Below the pieces are notes generated by a model that made no database searches, was not told the DNA's origin, and was given only the letters and a program-made list of their open reading frames with translations. DNA of 64,000 bases from positions 1 to 64,000 of the forward strand of contig NZ_JAUUTZ010000007.1 of NCBI RefSeq assembly GCF_030678915.1, given 5' to 3'. Position numbers and translations under genes: made by a program. Of the stretch, positions 9,086 to 18,710 are shown piece by piece (position 1 is the first letter of the stretch; every line of letters begins with the position of its first letter). This stretch comes from Paracoccus wurundjeri (GTDB lineage: Bacteria; Pseudomonadota; Alphaproteobacteria; Rhodobacterales; Rhodobacteraceae).

Positions 9086-10921
9086 ATGAATAATCATAAC
9101 CCCAATATTCGCCCCATCATTCGTCAGCTTGACGAAGCTACGGCAAATCGCATCGCTGCGGGCGAAGTGGTCGAACGGCCTGCCTCTGCAGTCAAGGAAC
9201 TGATCGAAAATGCATTGGATGCGGGGGCGGCCCGGATAGATATCGCGATCGGAGAGGGCGGCAAAAGCCTGATCCGGGTCAGCGATGATGGCTGCGGAAT
9301 GACGGCAGAGGATCTTCCGCTTGCCCTGTCGCGCCACGCAACCAGCAAGATCGACGGCGACGATCTTCTGGCGATCAACAGTTTTGGGTTTCGCGGCGAA
9401 GCACTGCCGTCACTTGGCGCGGTCGGACGCCTGACGATCACCTCGCGCGTGGCGGGCGGTGACGGCGCCGGGATTTCGGTTGCAGGCGGCCGGATGACGG
9501 CAGTTCGCCCAGCCGCAGGAAATCCCGGCACGATCGTCGAATTGCGCGACCTGTTCTTTGCCACCCCTGCCCGGCTGAAATTCATGCGCAGCGAACGGGC
9601 CGAAGCACAGGCCGTCGCGGATACCGTGCGCCGGCTTGCCATGGCCGAACCTTATGTCGGTTTCACCCTAAGCTCTGATGGCAGGGAAATTTTCCGGGCG
9701 GATGCCGAACAGGGCGAATTGTTCGGCGCGTTGCAGACCCGCCTTGCCCGTATCATGGGGCGCGACTTCATAGATAACGCGATCCCCCTTGACGCTCAGC
9801 GGGACGGGCTGATCCTGACCGGCTTCGCCGCTTTGCCGACCTATTCGCGCGGTGCGGCGGTTGCCCAGCATATCTACGTCAATGGCCGCCCGGTGCGGGA
9901 CAAGCTTCTGACGGGAGCATTGCGGGCGGGATACATGGATGTCATGACCACGGGCCGATATCCGGCAGCCGTGCTGTACCTGACCTGCGATCCGCAGCTT
10001 GTCGATGTGAATGTGCATCCCGCCAAGGCCGAGGTCCGGTTTCGCGATCCCTCCGCCGCGCGCGGACTGGTGGTCAGTGCCTTGCGTCATTGTCTGGCGA
10101 ATGCCGGCCATCGCGCCTCGTCCACGGTGGGCGATGCGACATTGGCTGCCTTTCGGACGGAACCTGCCAGCGGGCTGAACGCCCCTCCGCCACGGAACTA
10201 CCAGATGGACTACCGCCCCTCGGGGGGTGCGATCCGGGCAAGCCTTGATCTTCAGGCCCCCGCCCCCACGCAGCAGGCAGGGTTTGGCGACGCCCCTTCG
10301 GCTCGGTTCGAACATGTCGCGGATACCGGGGCAACCGAAGCTCCGCTTGGGGCCGCGCGCGCCCAGATTCACGAGAATTACATCATTGCACAGACCGAAG
10401 ACGGGCTGGTCATTGTTGATCAGCATGCCGCGCATGAGCGGCTGGTCTATGAACGCCTCAAGGCACAGGCCGAAACGAATGGCATCGCCTCGCAGGCGCT
10501 GCTGATCCCCGAAATCGTGGAATTATCCGAAGCTGATGCTAACCGCGTCATGTCGATTGCGGGCGAGTTGGCTGAACTCGGCCTGGTGATCGAGGAATTC
10601 GGCGGCGGCGCCATCGCCGTGCGCGAGGCTCCGGCAATGCTGTCCAAACTGAACGCGCAGGCCCTGATCCGCGACATTCTTGACGATCTTGCCGATCAGG
10701 GCGCCTCCGACCGGCTTCGGGCGCGGATCGATGCGGTTCTGTCCTCCATGGCCTGTCACGGCTCCGTCCGGTCGGGTCGCCGCATGACCGCGGATGAGAT
10801 GAATGCATTGTTGCGCGAAATGGAGATCACGCCGAAATCCGGACAATGCAATCACGGCCGCCCGACATGGGTCAAACTTCGCCTGGGCGATATCGAGCGG
10901 TTATTCGGGCGCAAGGACTGA
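9086..10921 (+). CDS. mutL: DNA mismatch repair endonuclease MutL
   Basis: MutL couples mismatch recognition by MutS to strand incision. The GHKL ATPase domain shows the general base E38 and the Mg-binding N42 in the KELIENALDAG motif, DDGCGM, and GFRGEAL near 101-107. The C-terminal dimerisation domain carries the endonuclease motif DQHA(X)2E(X)4E starting at D445, plus ACHG and CNHGRP metal-site motifs. It is therefore an incising MutL of the kind found in species without MutH. The length of 611 residues is normal. It lies 92 nt downstream of the antiporter on the same strand and may have its own promoter. mutS is not in the window. Confidence 0.97.
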   Translation: MNNHNPNIRPIIRQLDEATANRIAAGEVVERPASAVKELIENALDAGAARIDIAIGEGGKSLIRVSDDGCGMTAEDLPLALSRHATSKIDGDDLLAINSFGFRGEALPSLGAVGRLTITSRVAGGDGAGISVAGGRMTAVRPAAGNPGTIVELRDLFFATPARLKFMRSERAEAQAVADTVRRLAMAEPYVGFTLSSDGREIFRADAEQGELFGALQTRLARIMGRDFIDNAIPLDAQRDGLILTGFAALPTYSRGAAVAQHIYVNGRPVRDKLLTGALRAGYMDVMTTGRYPAAVLYLTCDPQLVDVNVHPAKAEVRFRDPSAARGLVVSALRHCLANAGHRASSTVGDATLAAFRTEPASGLNAPPPRNYQMDYRPSGGAIRASLDLQAPAPTQQAGFGDAPSARFEHVADTGATEAPLGAARAQIHENYIIAQTEDGLVIVDQHAAHERLVYERLKAQAETNGIASQALLIPEIVELSEADANRVMSIAGELAELGLVIEEFGGGAIAVREAPAMLSKLNAQALIRDILDDLADQGASDRLRARIDAVLSSMACHGSVRSGRRMTADEMNALLREMEITPKSGQCNHGRPTWVKLRLGDIERLFGRKD

Positions 10922-11103
10922 ATTTCCGTCCCGGCATTTCACGTCGCAATCGCGGAAAAGCAGCCGGTCCGACGCCTGCTTATCCCGCAGTGATCAAGGC
11001 CGAGAGCTGCGGCTAGATTTCACCCGAGTATTTTGGCAAGCGTCTTGCATCGACGTGATATTGCGGTCAGTCTGCGGCCAACCAACACCACCAAGGCATC
11101 GAT

Positions 11104-11748
11104 ATGACCCCTGACATCCAGTCCCAGAAAACCCGCGCATTGTGCCAGCTTGCCCCGGTCATCCCCGTCATCGTGATCAAGGATGCGTCGAAAGCGGCGG
11201 ATCTGGCCCGCGCCCTGGTCAGCGGCGGGTTGCCTGTGCTTGAGGTGACATTGCGTTCGGATGCCGCGCTGGATGCGATCCGGGAAATGTCAGCCATCGA
11301 AGGCGGTCATGTCGGCGCGGGTACCGTGCTGACCCCGGATGACGCCAAGCGGGCAAAGGATGCGGGCGCGGAATTCGCGGTTTCTCCGGGGGCGACGGGA
11401 AAGCTTATTCTTGCCTGCGCGGAACTGGAGCTGCCGCTTCTGCCCGGCGCGGTGACCGCATCCGAGGTCATGCGCGCCGCCGATGCCGGTTTCGACATGC
11501 TGAAATTCTTCCCTGCCGAGGCATCGGGCGGCGCGCCCACTCTGAAATCCCTGGCCGGACCATTGCCAAATATCAGCTTCTGCCCCACCGGCGGCGTCTC
11601 GCCCAGCAACGCAAATGATTATCTCAGCCTGCCCAATGTGATCTGCGTCGGCGGAAGTTGGATCGTCAGCGATGCGGATATGGCGGCGGGTAACTGGCAG
11701 GCCATCACGGATCGCGCTAGATTGGCCGCGGATTTACCGCGCAGTTGA
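11104..11748 (+). CDS. eda: 2-dehydro-3-deoxy-phosphogluconate aldolase (KDPG aldolase)
   Basis: Eda cleaves KDPG to pyruvate and glyceraldehyde-3-phosphate, the last step of the Entner-Doudoroff pathway, and often also acts on 4-hydroxy-2-oxoglutarate. The 214-residue protein carries the catalytic E47 (LEVTLRS) and Schiff-base K134 (DMLKFFPAE), aligned with E45 and K133 of E. coli Eda, as well as the phosphate-binding TGGV and GGSW segments. The partner dehydratase gene edd is not adjacent, so this is not the usual edd-eda pair. The stop TGA overlaps the start of the next gene by one base, which suggests co-expression with a transporter. Confidence 0.95.
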   Translation: MTPDIQSQKTRALCQLAPVIPVIVIKDASKAADLARALVSGGLPVLEVTLRSDAALDAIREMSAIEGGHVGAGTVLTPDDAKRAKDAGAEFAVSPGATGKLILACAELELPLLPGAVTASEVMRAADAGFDMLKFFPAEASGGAPTLKSLAGPLPNISFCPTGGVSPSNANDYLSLPNVICVGGSWIVSDADMAAGNWQAITDRARLAADLPRS

Positions 11749-12965
11749 TGACCCAGCCCCGGGACATGAAGCGTGCCTGGCGCAATGTGACCGTTCTGGT
11801 GGCTGCGCAGGCGCTGTTGGGTGCACAGATGCCGGTGCATTTCATTTTTGGCGGCCTGGCGGGACAAAGCCTTGCGCCGAATGCCTGTCTGGCGACCCTG
11901 CCCCTGTCGATGATTATCCTTGGTTCGGCCACATCGGCGCGTCCTCTGGCCCGCTTCATGCAAAGGCACGGGCGGCGCAGCGGGTTTCAGCTGTCCGTAT
12001 TCGCGGGCGCCATCGGGGCTGCCATCTCGGCTCTTGCGCTTTGGTACGGAAATTTCTGGCTGCTTATGCTGGGCGGCCTGATGACCGGCATCTACATGTC
12101 GGCTCAGGGCTTCTATCGCTTCGCCGTCACAGATACCGCACCACCTGATTTCGAGGCGCGTGCGATCAGTTGGGTCATGGCGGGCGGATTGGCCGCGGCC
12201 ATTATCGGCCCCGCTATCGCAAGCTTTACGGGCAATATCGGTGCCATCCCGTTTCTGGGCGCCTATGTCGCGATCATCGTGATTAACCTGCTTGGGTTTG
12301 TCCTGTTCCGGTTTCTGGACATCCCCAAACCCCCGCCTCCGCAACAGGGAGAGGATCCGGGACGCCCCATTTCCCGAATTTTACGCGAGCCGGTCATCAT
12401 TGTGGCGATGATCTGCGCAATGGTCTCTTATGCCCTGATGAATCTGGTGATGACCTCGGCGCCGCTGGCGGTTGTCGGCTGCGGTTTCGAGCCAAGGAAC
12501 GCCGCCTCTATCGTCAGTGCCCATGTTCTTGCCATGTATGCGCCCAGCTTCGTCACCGGGCATCTGATTAACCGTTTCGGCGCCACCCGGATTGTCGCCC
12601 TTGGGCTGTTACTACTGGCCTGCGCCGGCGGGGTTGCCCTGACCGGCGTGGAACTGACGAATTTCTTCGCCACGCTGATCCTGCTGGGAATAGGCTGGAA
12701 TTTCGGTTTCATCGGCGCCACCGCAATGCTGACCCGCGCACATAGCCCGGCCGAGCGTGGCCGCGTTCAGGGGATGAACGATCTGATCGTGTTCACGGGA
12801 GTCTTTCTGGCGTCCCTGTCCTCGGGTGGATTGATGAACTGCCTTGGCGGCTCGCCGCAGGCAGGCTGGAACGCGGTAAATCTGGCCATGCTGCCGTTTC
12901 TGGCGCTTGCCGGATTGGCATTGTTATGGCTGTTCAGACACGACAGGGCCATGGCCCGGCAATAG
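11748..12965 (+). CDS. MFS transporter
   Basis: The protein of about 405 residues has some 12 hydrophobic helices, and the loop between helices 2 and 3 is rich in basic residues (ARFMQRHGRRSG), as in the major facilitator superfamily. Its ATG at 11748 shares one base with the eda stop (TGATG); an upstream TTG at 11745 is possible but less likely. Coupling to eda might suggest a sugar acid or organic acid substrate, but no substrate signature is visible. The central cytoplasmic loop is proline-rich (PKPPPPQQGED). Confidence 0.88.
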   Translation: MTQPRDMKRAWRNVTVLVAAQALLGAQMPVHFIFGGLAGQSLAPNACLATLPLSMIILGSATSARPLARFMQRHGRRSGFQLSVFAGAIGAAISALALWYGNFWLLMLGGLMTGIYMSAQGFYRFAVTDTAPPDFEARAISWVMAGGLAAAIIGPAIASFTGNIGAIPFLGAYVAIIVINLLGFVLFRFLDIPKPPPPQQGEDPGRPISRILREPVIIVAMICAMVSYALMNLVMTSAPLAVVGCGFEPRNAASIVSAHVLAMYAPSFVTGHLINRFGATRIVALGLLLLACAGGVALTGVELTNFFATLILLGIGWNFGFIGATAMLTRAHSPAERGRVQGMNDLIVFTGVFLASLSSGGLMNCLGGSPQAGWNAVNLAMLPFLALAGLALLWLFRHDRAMARQ

Positions 12966-13084
12966 ATCGTTTCGAACTTGACAATGCAACACTACAGTCC
13001 GACGACCTCTCTCCATCTCGGATCTTGGTTCCGATACTCTAACAAGGCATAAGCTGGGTTTTAAGCAGGTTAAGGACTGACAGA

Positions 13085-13828
13085 TTGGATATCGATACGA
13101 CCCTGCTTGCAATCTCCTTCCTTGTCATCGCCCTGATCTATGCGGCGGTTGGGCAGGCCGGGGCATCAGGTTACATCGCCGCCATGGGACTGGCAGGTTT
13201 TGCGCCCCTCGCGATGAAGACGACCGCACTTTCCCTCAACCTCCTGGTCGCAGCTATTGGCACTGCCCTGTTTCTAAGGGGCGGGCGCCTTTCTTGGCGA
13301 AATGTCTGGCCTTTCGCTATTCTGGGTTTTCCCTTCTCGATGCTTGGCGGAGCGGTTCAATTACCGGAAAGCGTCTATTTTCCGCTTGTCGGGATCGTGC
13401 TGATCCTTTCCGCGCTTCAGATGGCGCGCACAGTGTTTCGCAACAGCTCAGCAACACCTGAAATGTCAGCCACACCCCCCTTCGCAGCGGCATTGGCGAC
13501 CGGGGCAATCATCGGTTTTGTATCCGGGACGACCGGCACGGGTGGCGGCGTGTTTCTCGCTCCGATCATCCTGAGCATGAACTGGGGCACCGCGCGACAG
13601 ACGGCCGCTACCACAGCAGTCTACAATCTGATGAACTCGGCCGCGGCGCTGGCCGGCGCCTATGCGGCATGGGATCATATCCCGGCCGCTCTGCCGATCT
13701 GGCTTGTCGCTGTTGCCGCCGGGGGTTCGGTTGGCGCCTATATCGGCAGCCGGTTCCTGTCTGATCGTTGGCTGCGCGGAATCCTTGCGCTCCTGCTGAT
13801 GGCTTCGGGCATCAAGCTCGTCTGGTAG
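13085..13828 (+). CDS. Sulfite exporter TauE/SafE family membrane protein
   Basis: The 247-residue protein has about eight transmembrane helices and two pseudo-repeats. Each repeat begins with a glycine-rich segment: AAVGQAGASGYIA near the N-terminus and GFVSGTTGTGGGVFLAPI near the middle, the family hallmark. Members export sulfite, sulfoacetate or other sulfur or organic anions. The start is a TTG preceded by AAGGA at proper spacing; no ATG fits better. It stands alone in the plus direction, and the sulfate-reduction operon is 16 kb away, so a link to sulfur metabolism is only possible. Confidence 0.9.
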   Translation: MDIDTTLLAISFLVIALIYAAVGQAGASGYIAAMGLAGFAPLAMKTTALSLNLLVAAIGTALFLRGGRLSWRNVWPFAILGFPFSMLGGAVQLPESVYFPLVGIVLILSALQMARTVFRNSSATPEMSATPPFAAALATGAIIGFVSGTTGTGGGVFLAPIILSMNWGTARQTAATTAVYNLMNSAAALAGAYAAWDHIPAALPIWLVAVAAGGSVGAYIGSRFLSDRWLRGILALLLMASGIKLVW

Positions 13829-13972
13829 GGACCGTTCTGCCCTGCTCCGGCACCCTGGGCGTGCCGCTAATCATGCCCCGCATCCATCATTTGCGGGATC
13901 GGAATTCCGTGATTGCCCTCAAGGCAGACTCATCGTGCAATGCTCGGGCGCGGCATGATCAGCTTTTCTCGT

Positions 13973-14419
<447 letters not shown>

Positions 14420-15961
14420 TTATTCGTCCACCGGAAGCGCCACGAAACGCGGCTCTCCTTCGCGGCGAATCAGAAGCAGAACGGATTTGCGCCCCGCCTC
14501 ACGCGCTTCGTCGATCCGCGCTTGCAGATCAGCCACCGAGGCAATGGGTTGCTGGCCTGCGCCGGTAATGATGTCACCGGCACTGATGCCCTTGTCGGCA
14601 GCCGCACCTTCGGGATCCAGATCCTCGACAACCAGTCCCTGCATGCCGTTCGCCACCCCCAACTGCGATGCCATCTCGGGTGTCAGAACGCCAAGGGTCA
14701 TGCCAAGCACCTGATCGTTGCTTTCCTCGGGGGGCGCGTTCCCGGTTTCGTTAGCGGCAGTGCCCTCGGCAATTTCCCGTCGGCCCAGCGTCACTTCAAG
14801 CGTTACGGGGTCTCCGTCACGCTGAACCAGCACCTCGACCGGTTCACCGACCGGAGCGTCCGCGACACGCTGAACCAGCTCACGGATATCATCGACCTTC
14901 TGGCCTCCGAATTCGGTGATGACGTCACCCGCCAGCATTCCGGCCTCTAATGCCGGGCCTTCGGGCACGTCGGTGACCATTGCACCGCCGTCGCTGCTTA
15001 GTCCCATCGCCTCGGCCATGTCAGGCGTCACATCCTGTATCTTGACGCCCAGCCAGCCCCGGCGGGTTTCACCAAATTGCTGCAATTGCGCGACGACCTT
15101 CTCGACGACATTCGATGTCATCGAGAAACCGATGCCGATCGAGCCGCCATTGGGCGACAGGATTGCAGTATTCACGCCGATAACCTCGCCCTTCATGTTG
15201 AACAGCGGGCCCCCGGAGTTGCCGCGATTGATGGCAGCGTCAGTCTGAAGATAATCGTCATAGGTGCCCGAAAGCTCGCGGTTGCGGGCGGAAACGATGC
15301 CCGAACTTGCAGAGAATCCCTGCCCCAGCGGGTTTCCAAGAGCCAGCACCCAGTCACCGACACGGGCAGAATCGGAATTGCCGAATTTCACGAACGGAAT
15401 TGCGTCTTCGCTCTCGACTTTCAGCAATGCGACATCGGTCTTGGGATCGGTGCCGACGACTTTCGCCGGCAGGGTTTTTTCCGAATAGAATTCAATCTCG
15501 ATTTCATCGGCGCCTTCGATCACGTGATTATTGGTGACGATATAACCATCCGCCGAAATCACGAAACCCGAGCCCAATGCGTTCGAACGCTGAGGAACGT
15601 TCTGCCCCGGAGCGCCCGGAAAGCCGAAATCCCTGAACAGATCCTCGAACGGACTTCCCTCGGGGAACATCGGCCCCTGCCCCTGTGTCGGCTGCGTCAC
15701 GACCGAAGTCGTGGTGATGTTGACCACGGCAGGAGAGACCTGTTCGACCAGATCGGCAAAACTTTCCGGCATGACGCCGGATTCGGATTGCGTATCCGAC
15801 GGCGCACTTAGCGGTTCGTTATTATTCGCCGCTTCCTGCGCCTGTTGGCTGACTTCGGGCGATACATCCTTATCTGGTTGCTGTGCATAAGCAAAACCAA
15901 GCCCGACGCCCACAGCCAGTACCGAAGCGGTGAGAAGATGCCGAGGAGATAGCGGTTTCAT
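14420..15961 (-). CDS. degP: Do-family periplasmic serine endoprotease (DegP/DegQ/HtrA)
   Basis: This is a periplasmic protease/chaperone for misfolded envelope proteins. From the ATG at 15961 the protein has 513 residues with an N-terminal signal (KPLSPRHLLTASVLAVGVG...AYAQ). The trypsin-like domain has catalytic H146 (TNNHVIEG), D176 (TDVALLKV) and S249 (RGNSGGPLF), followed by two PDZ domains, the second ending near the C-terminus. An ATG five codons upstream exists, but the GAGGA sequence is correctly spaced only for 15961. It follows hflK-hflC, a common alphaproteobacterial arrangement joining membrane and periplasmic quality control. Whether it is DegP or DegQ by name cannot be decided from sequence alone. 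Confidence 0.95.
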   Translation of the reverse strand: MKPLSPRHLLTASVLAVGVGLGFAYAQQPDKDVSPEVSQQAQEAANNNEPLSAPSDTQSESGVMPESFADLVEQVSPAVVNITTTSVVTQPTQGQGPMFPEGSPFEDLFRDFGFPGAPGQNVPQRSNALGSGFVISADGYIVTNNHVIEGADEIEIEFYSEKTLPAKVVGTDPKTDVALLKVESEDAIPFVKFGNSDSARVGDWVLALGNPLGQGFSASSGIVSARNRELSGTYDDYLQTDAAINRGNSGGPLFNMKGEVIGVNTAILSPNGGSIGIGFSMTSNVVEKVVAQLQQFGETRRGWLGVKIQDVTPDMAEAMGLSSDGGAMVTDVPEGPALEAGMLAGDVITEFGGQKVDDIRELVQRVADAPVGEPVEVLVQRDGDPVTLEVTLGRREIAEGTAANETGNAPPEESNDQVLGMTLGVLTPEMASQLGVANGMQGLVVEDLDPEGAAADKGISAGDIITGAGQQPIASVADLQARIDEAREAGRKSVLLLIRREGEPRFVALPVDE

Positions 15962-16026
15962 GCTGAATGTCCTCATGTTGTCATTGAAAGTCGGCCGAAC
16001 TATCGCAGCCGGGACAGGATTGAAAT

Positions 16027-16043
16027 GAAACGGATTTCGTTTC
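16027..16043. promoter_or_regulatory. Inverted repeat upstream of degP
   Basis: A GAAACG-N5-CGTTTC dyad sits about 65 nt upstream of the degP start in the hflC-degP gap. It could be an operator or part of a stress promoter. Nothing else supports it. Confidence 0.3.
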
Positions 16044-16102
16044 TCGTTGCAAATAAATCACGCTCGCAATGAGTGAACTGATCGTGACTTTTGTTGCAAA
16101 GC

Positions 16103-16126
16103 GGGCGGAACCTGTTGGCCCCGCCC
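16103..16126 (-). terminator. Hairpin after hflC
   Basis: A 6-bp stem GGGCGG/CCGCCC with a 12-nt loop lies 10 nt past the hflC stop. The U-tract after it is poor (GCTTTGC), so it is a weak or attenuating terminator that might separate hflKC from degP. Confidence 0.4.
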
Positions 16127-16135
16127 ACTTTGATT

Positions 16136-17404
16136 TCAATTCTGTTCAGGCGTTTCAGCCGGTGCGGGTTCGGCGGGGGCCGGTTCCGCCGGAACTGGCT
16201 CCTCGGGCGCTTCCTGATCCGGCGCGGCCTCCGGTTGATCCATCGGCACCACTTCACCATCCGGAGCAACCTCACCATCCGGCGCGGCTTCATCATCCGC
16301 ATCGGTTTCAGGTGGAACCACAGCTGAAGGCTCTTCGGGCGGCGTGACCAGATTTTCCGGCACCGGCGTCAATTCGACACCAGCCGATTCTCCCAGAGGG
16401 CGGCCTTCGCGGTCTTTCACTTCCGGAGTCACCAGACCGCCTTCCTCTCCGGCTTCGGTCTGGTCTTCGATCTGCGACGCACGGGAACCGGGTGGAACCG
16501 GTTCAGAGGCAGGCCGTGCACGGTCAGAGCCGTCGTCAGACAGATACGAGAAGAATTCTCCATCCGGCTGGATGACCATCTGCGTATTTTCGCCTTTTAA
16601 TGCGCCTTCATAAGAGGTCAGCGAACGGGTGAAATCAAAGAATTCGGGATCGCGACCGAACGCATCCGCATAGACGGCATTTCGTTTCGCATCGGCCTCA
16701 CCCTTGATGATGCTTGCCCTCCTTTCCGCCTCGGAGATCAGTTCGACCACAGTACGATCGGCGGCCGCCTGAACGCGTTGCGCGGCCTCGTTACCCCGTG
16801 CGACTTCATCCGCGGCCTCCCGTTCACGCTCGGCCTTCATCCGGTCATAGGTCGCTTGCAGGTTCTGCTCGGGCAGATCGGTCCGGGTCAGGCGGACATC
16901 GATAATCTCGACCCCCAACCCTTCCGAATTCTTCCGCGCCTCATCCCGGATCTGGTTCATCAACGCGGTCCGGTCATCCGACAGCACATCGGTCGACGGA
17001 ACCGAACCCAGCACCTCGCGGATGGAGGCATTCACGATGGGCTCCAGCCGGCCCAGAGCCGTGTCGATACCACCTGCGCCGACTGCTTGCCGGAACCGGA
17101 CCGGCTCGGTGATCCGCCAGCGTGCAAAGGCATCGACGACAAGACGACGATCGTCCAGCGGGGTCACTTCCAGCGGTGACGTCGGCAGTCCAAGGATACG
17201 GTCATCATATTTCACGACATTGTCGATGAAGGGAATCTTGACGCCCAGACCGGGCGTTTCCTGAACGCCAACCACGCGACCGAACCGCAGGATCAGGGCT
17301 TTTTCCCGTTCATCCACGACGAACAGAGAGGACATGCCCACGACAATGATCGCGATAAATGCCGGCAACACCAGGGCCGATAGGGGGAATCTGCGTGCAG
17401 CCAT
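16136..17404 (-). CDS. hflC: HflC, SPFH-family modulator of FtsH, with long acidic C-terminal extension
   Basis: With HflK, HflC forms the large periplasmic SPFH cage that surrounds and modulates the membrane protease FtsH. The N-terminal transmembrane helix is at about residues 5-28, followed by the SPFH/band-7 domain (VDEREKALILRFGRVVG) and a long helix with VISEAERRA-like segments to about 290. Usual HflC is about 290-330 residues. This one has 422, with roughly 120 extra residues rich in Pro, Glu, Ala and Asp, including tandem APDGEV copies and a PAEPAPAE tail. The ATG shares one base with the hflK stop (TGATG). Confidence 0.93.
   Translation of the reverse strand: MAARRFPLSALVLPAFIAIIVVGMSSLFVVDEREKALILRFGRVVGVQETPGLGVKIPFIDNVVKYDDRILGLPTSPLEVTPLDDRRLVVDAFARWRITEPVRFRQAVGAGGIDTALGRLEPIVNASIREVLGSVPSTDVLSDDRTALMNQIRDEARKNSEGLGVEIIDVRLTRTDLPEQNLQATYDRMKAEREREAADEVARGNEAAQRVQAAADRTVVELISEAERRASIIKGEADAKRNAVYADAFGRDPEFFDFTRSLTSYEGALKGENTQMVIQPDGEFFSYLSDDGSDRARPASEPVPPGSRASQIEDQTEAGEEGGLVTPEVKDREGRPLGESAGVELTPVPENLVTPPEEPSAVVPPETDADDEAAPDGEVAPDGEVVPMDQPEAAPDQEAPEEPVPAEPAPAEPAPAETPEQN
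16251..16305. repeat. Short tandem repeat inside the hflC extension
   Basis: About three imperfect 18-bp units of the form TCACCATCCGG(A/C)GC... encode the repeated (A/P)DGEV peptide of the HflC tail. It is a likely site of length variation between strains. Confidence 0.6.
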
Positions 17405-18624
17405 CAGTTCGACCCTCCGCTTGGGGTGGAGGGTTTGGCGTCGGTGCTTCCGCTGGAGCGACGCAACTGATCAAGCGGCAGATAGGGCACGACATCGGTG
17501 CCGTTCTGACCCAGTATCACCTTGTCCACCTGACTCAGGACATTCCTCATGGCATCCAGATACATCCGGCGGCGCGTCACCTCGGGTGCTTTCACATATT
17601 CCTCATAGATCGAGTTGAAACGGGCCGCTTCACCTTCCGCGGCATTGACCACCTGGGCGCGATAGCCTTCGGCTTCCTCAAGGATTTCGGCGGCTTTACC
17701 GCGCGCGGCGGCCAATTCGCGGTTGGCATAGGCATCGGCTTGCTTTTCAAGCGTGTCGCGTTGCTGCTGTGCGGCCTGCACCTTGCGGAAATCGTCGATA
17801 ACCGCTTCCGGCGGATCGGCTCGATCAAGGTTTACGCGGACCACGTTGATGCCGGACTGATAAGCATCCAGAGTCCGCTGCACCGCGTCGTCAAGGTCGT
17901 TCGCGATTGCACCGCGATCCCGGTTGAGGATGGGGGCGAGTTCACTGCGCGCCACGATATCTCGCATCGCAGATTCGCCCACGGCACGCACAGTGTCCCG
18001 GGGATCGGCAAGATTGAACAGATATTTCTCGGGATCGGAGATGTTCCAGACGATCTGATATTCCATATCCACGATATTCTGGTCACGGGTCAGCATCAGC
18101 CCGCTGTCCAGCGGCCCGGCGCGTCCAGTACCGATTTCGGTCACCTGTTCGTCGGTGACGGTCAGGACTTCGGCGGTCACGATTGGCCAGGGCGCGAAAT
18201 TCAGACCTTCAGTGCCGACTGCAACCGCGCGGCCGAACAGGAATTCAACGCTGTTTTCGTTCGTTTCCACACGATAAAAGCTGACAAAACCCCAGGCAAC
18301 GATACCCACCAATGCGGCGATCGCCACCGTGGTCTTGTTGAATCCCAAGCCAAAACCCGGCCCCGAGGGACCACCACTGCCGCCGCCGTTCCGACCGTTG
18401 CCGCCGCCACGGCCGCCCATCAGCACGCGAAGACGCTCCTGCCCCTTTTTCATCAGCTCTTCGATTTCGGGCATCTGTTCGCCCTGCTGACCGGGACGCT
18501 TCTGTCCCCCTTCCGGAGGCCGCTGTTCACCCCAAGGCCGGTTCGACGGACGTTTATCGCGATCATTGCCGCCATCGTCTCCGCCGCCTTTGCCACCACC
18601 GCCCCAGGGGCCCTGATTTGCCAT
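17404..18624 (-). CDS. hflK: HflK, SPFH-family modulator of FtsH
   Basis: HflK is the partner of HflC in the FtsH-regulating membrane complex. From the ATG at 18624 (AAGGAAGG Shine-Dalgarno) the protein has 406 residues. The cytoplasmic N-terminus is very rich in Gly, Asn, Asp and Arg (GGGGKGGGDDGG), as is typical of HflK. One transmembrane helix spans about 98-117, and the SPFH domain begins with RVETNENSVEFLFG. The frame is open upstream to 18690, but that part has no fitting ribosome-binding site. It is the first gene of the hflK-hflC unit, 86 nt downstream of gor. Confidence 0.95.
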   Translation of the reverse strand: MANQGPWGGGGKGGGDDGGNDRDKRPSNRPWGEQRPPEGGQKRPGQQGEQMPEIEELMKKGQERLRVLMGGRGGGNGRNGGGSGGPSGPGFGLGFNKTTVAIAALVGIVAWGFVSFYRVETNENSVEFLFGRAVAVGTEGLNFAPWPIVTAEVLTVTDEQVTEIGTGRAGPLDSGLMLTRDQNIVDMEYQIVWNISDPEKYLFNLADPRDTVRAVGESAMRDIVARSELAPILNRDRGAIANDLDDAVQRTLDAYQSGINVVRVNLDRADPPEAVIDDFRKVQAAQQQRDTLEKQADAYANRELAAARGKAAEILEEAEGYRAQVVNAAEGEAARFNSIYEEYVKAPEVTRRRMYLDAMRNVLSQVDKVILGQNGTDVVPYLPLDQLRRSSGSTDAKPSTPSGGSN

Positions 18625-18710
18625 ATGCTTGACCTTCCTTCCCGTCTGTTTCACCTGTCGCAAACTGGGGTCAAAACCTCGAATGTTCAACCCTATGCAC
18701 CGGTTTTTAC

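Noticed and set aside
13055..13080. TTAA-N5-TTAA sequence before the TauE/SafE gene as CtrA box
   Set aside because: The spacing is 5, not 7, so it does not match the CtrA consensus.
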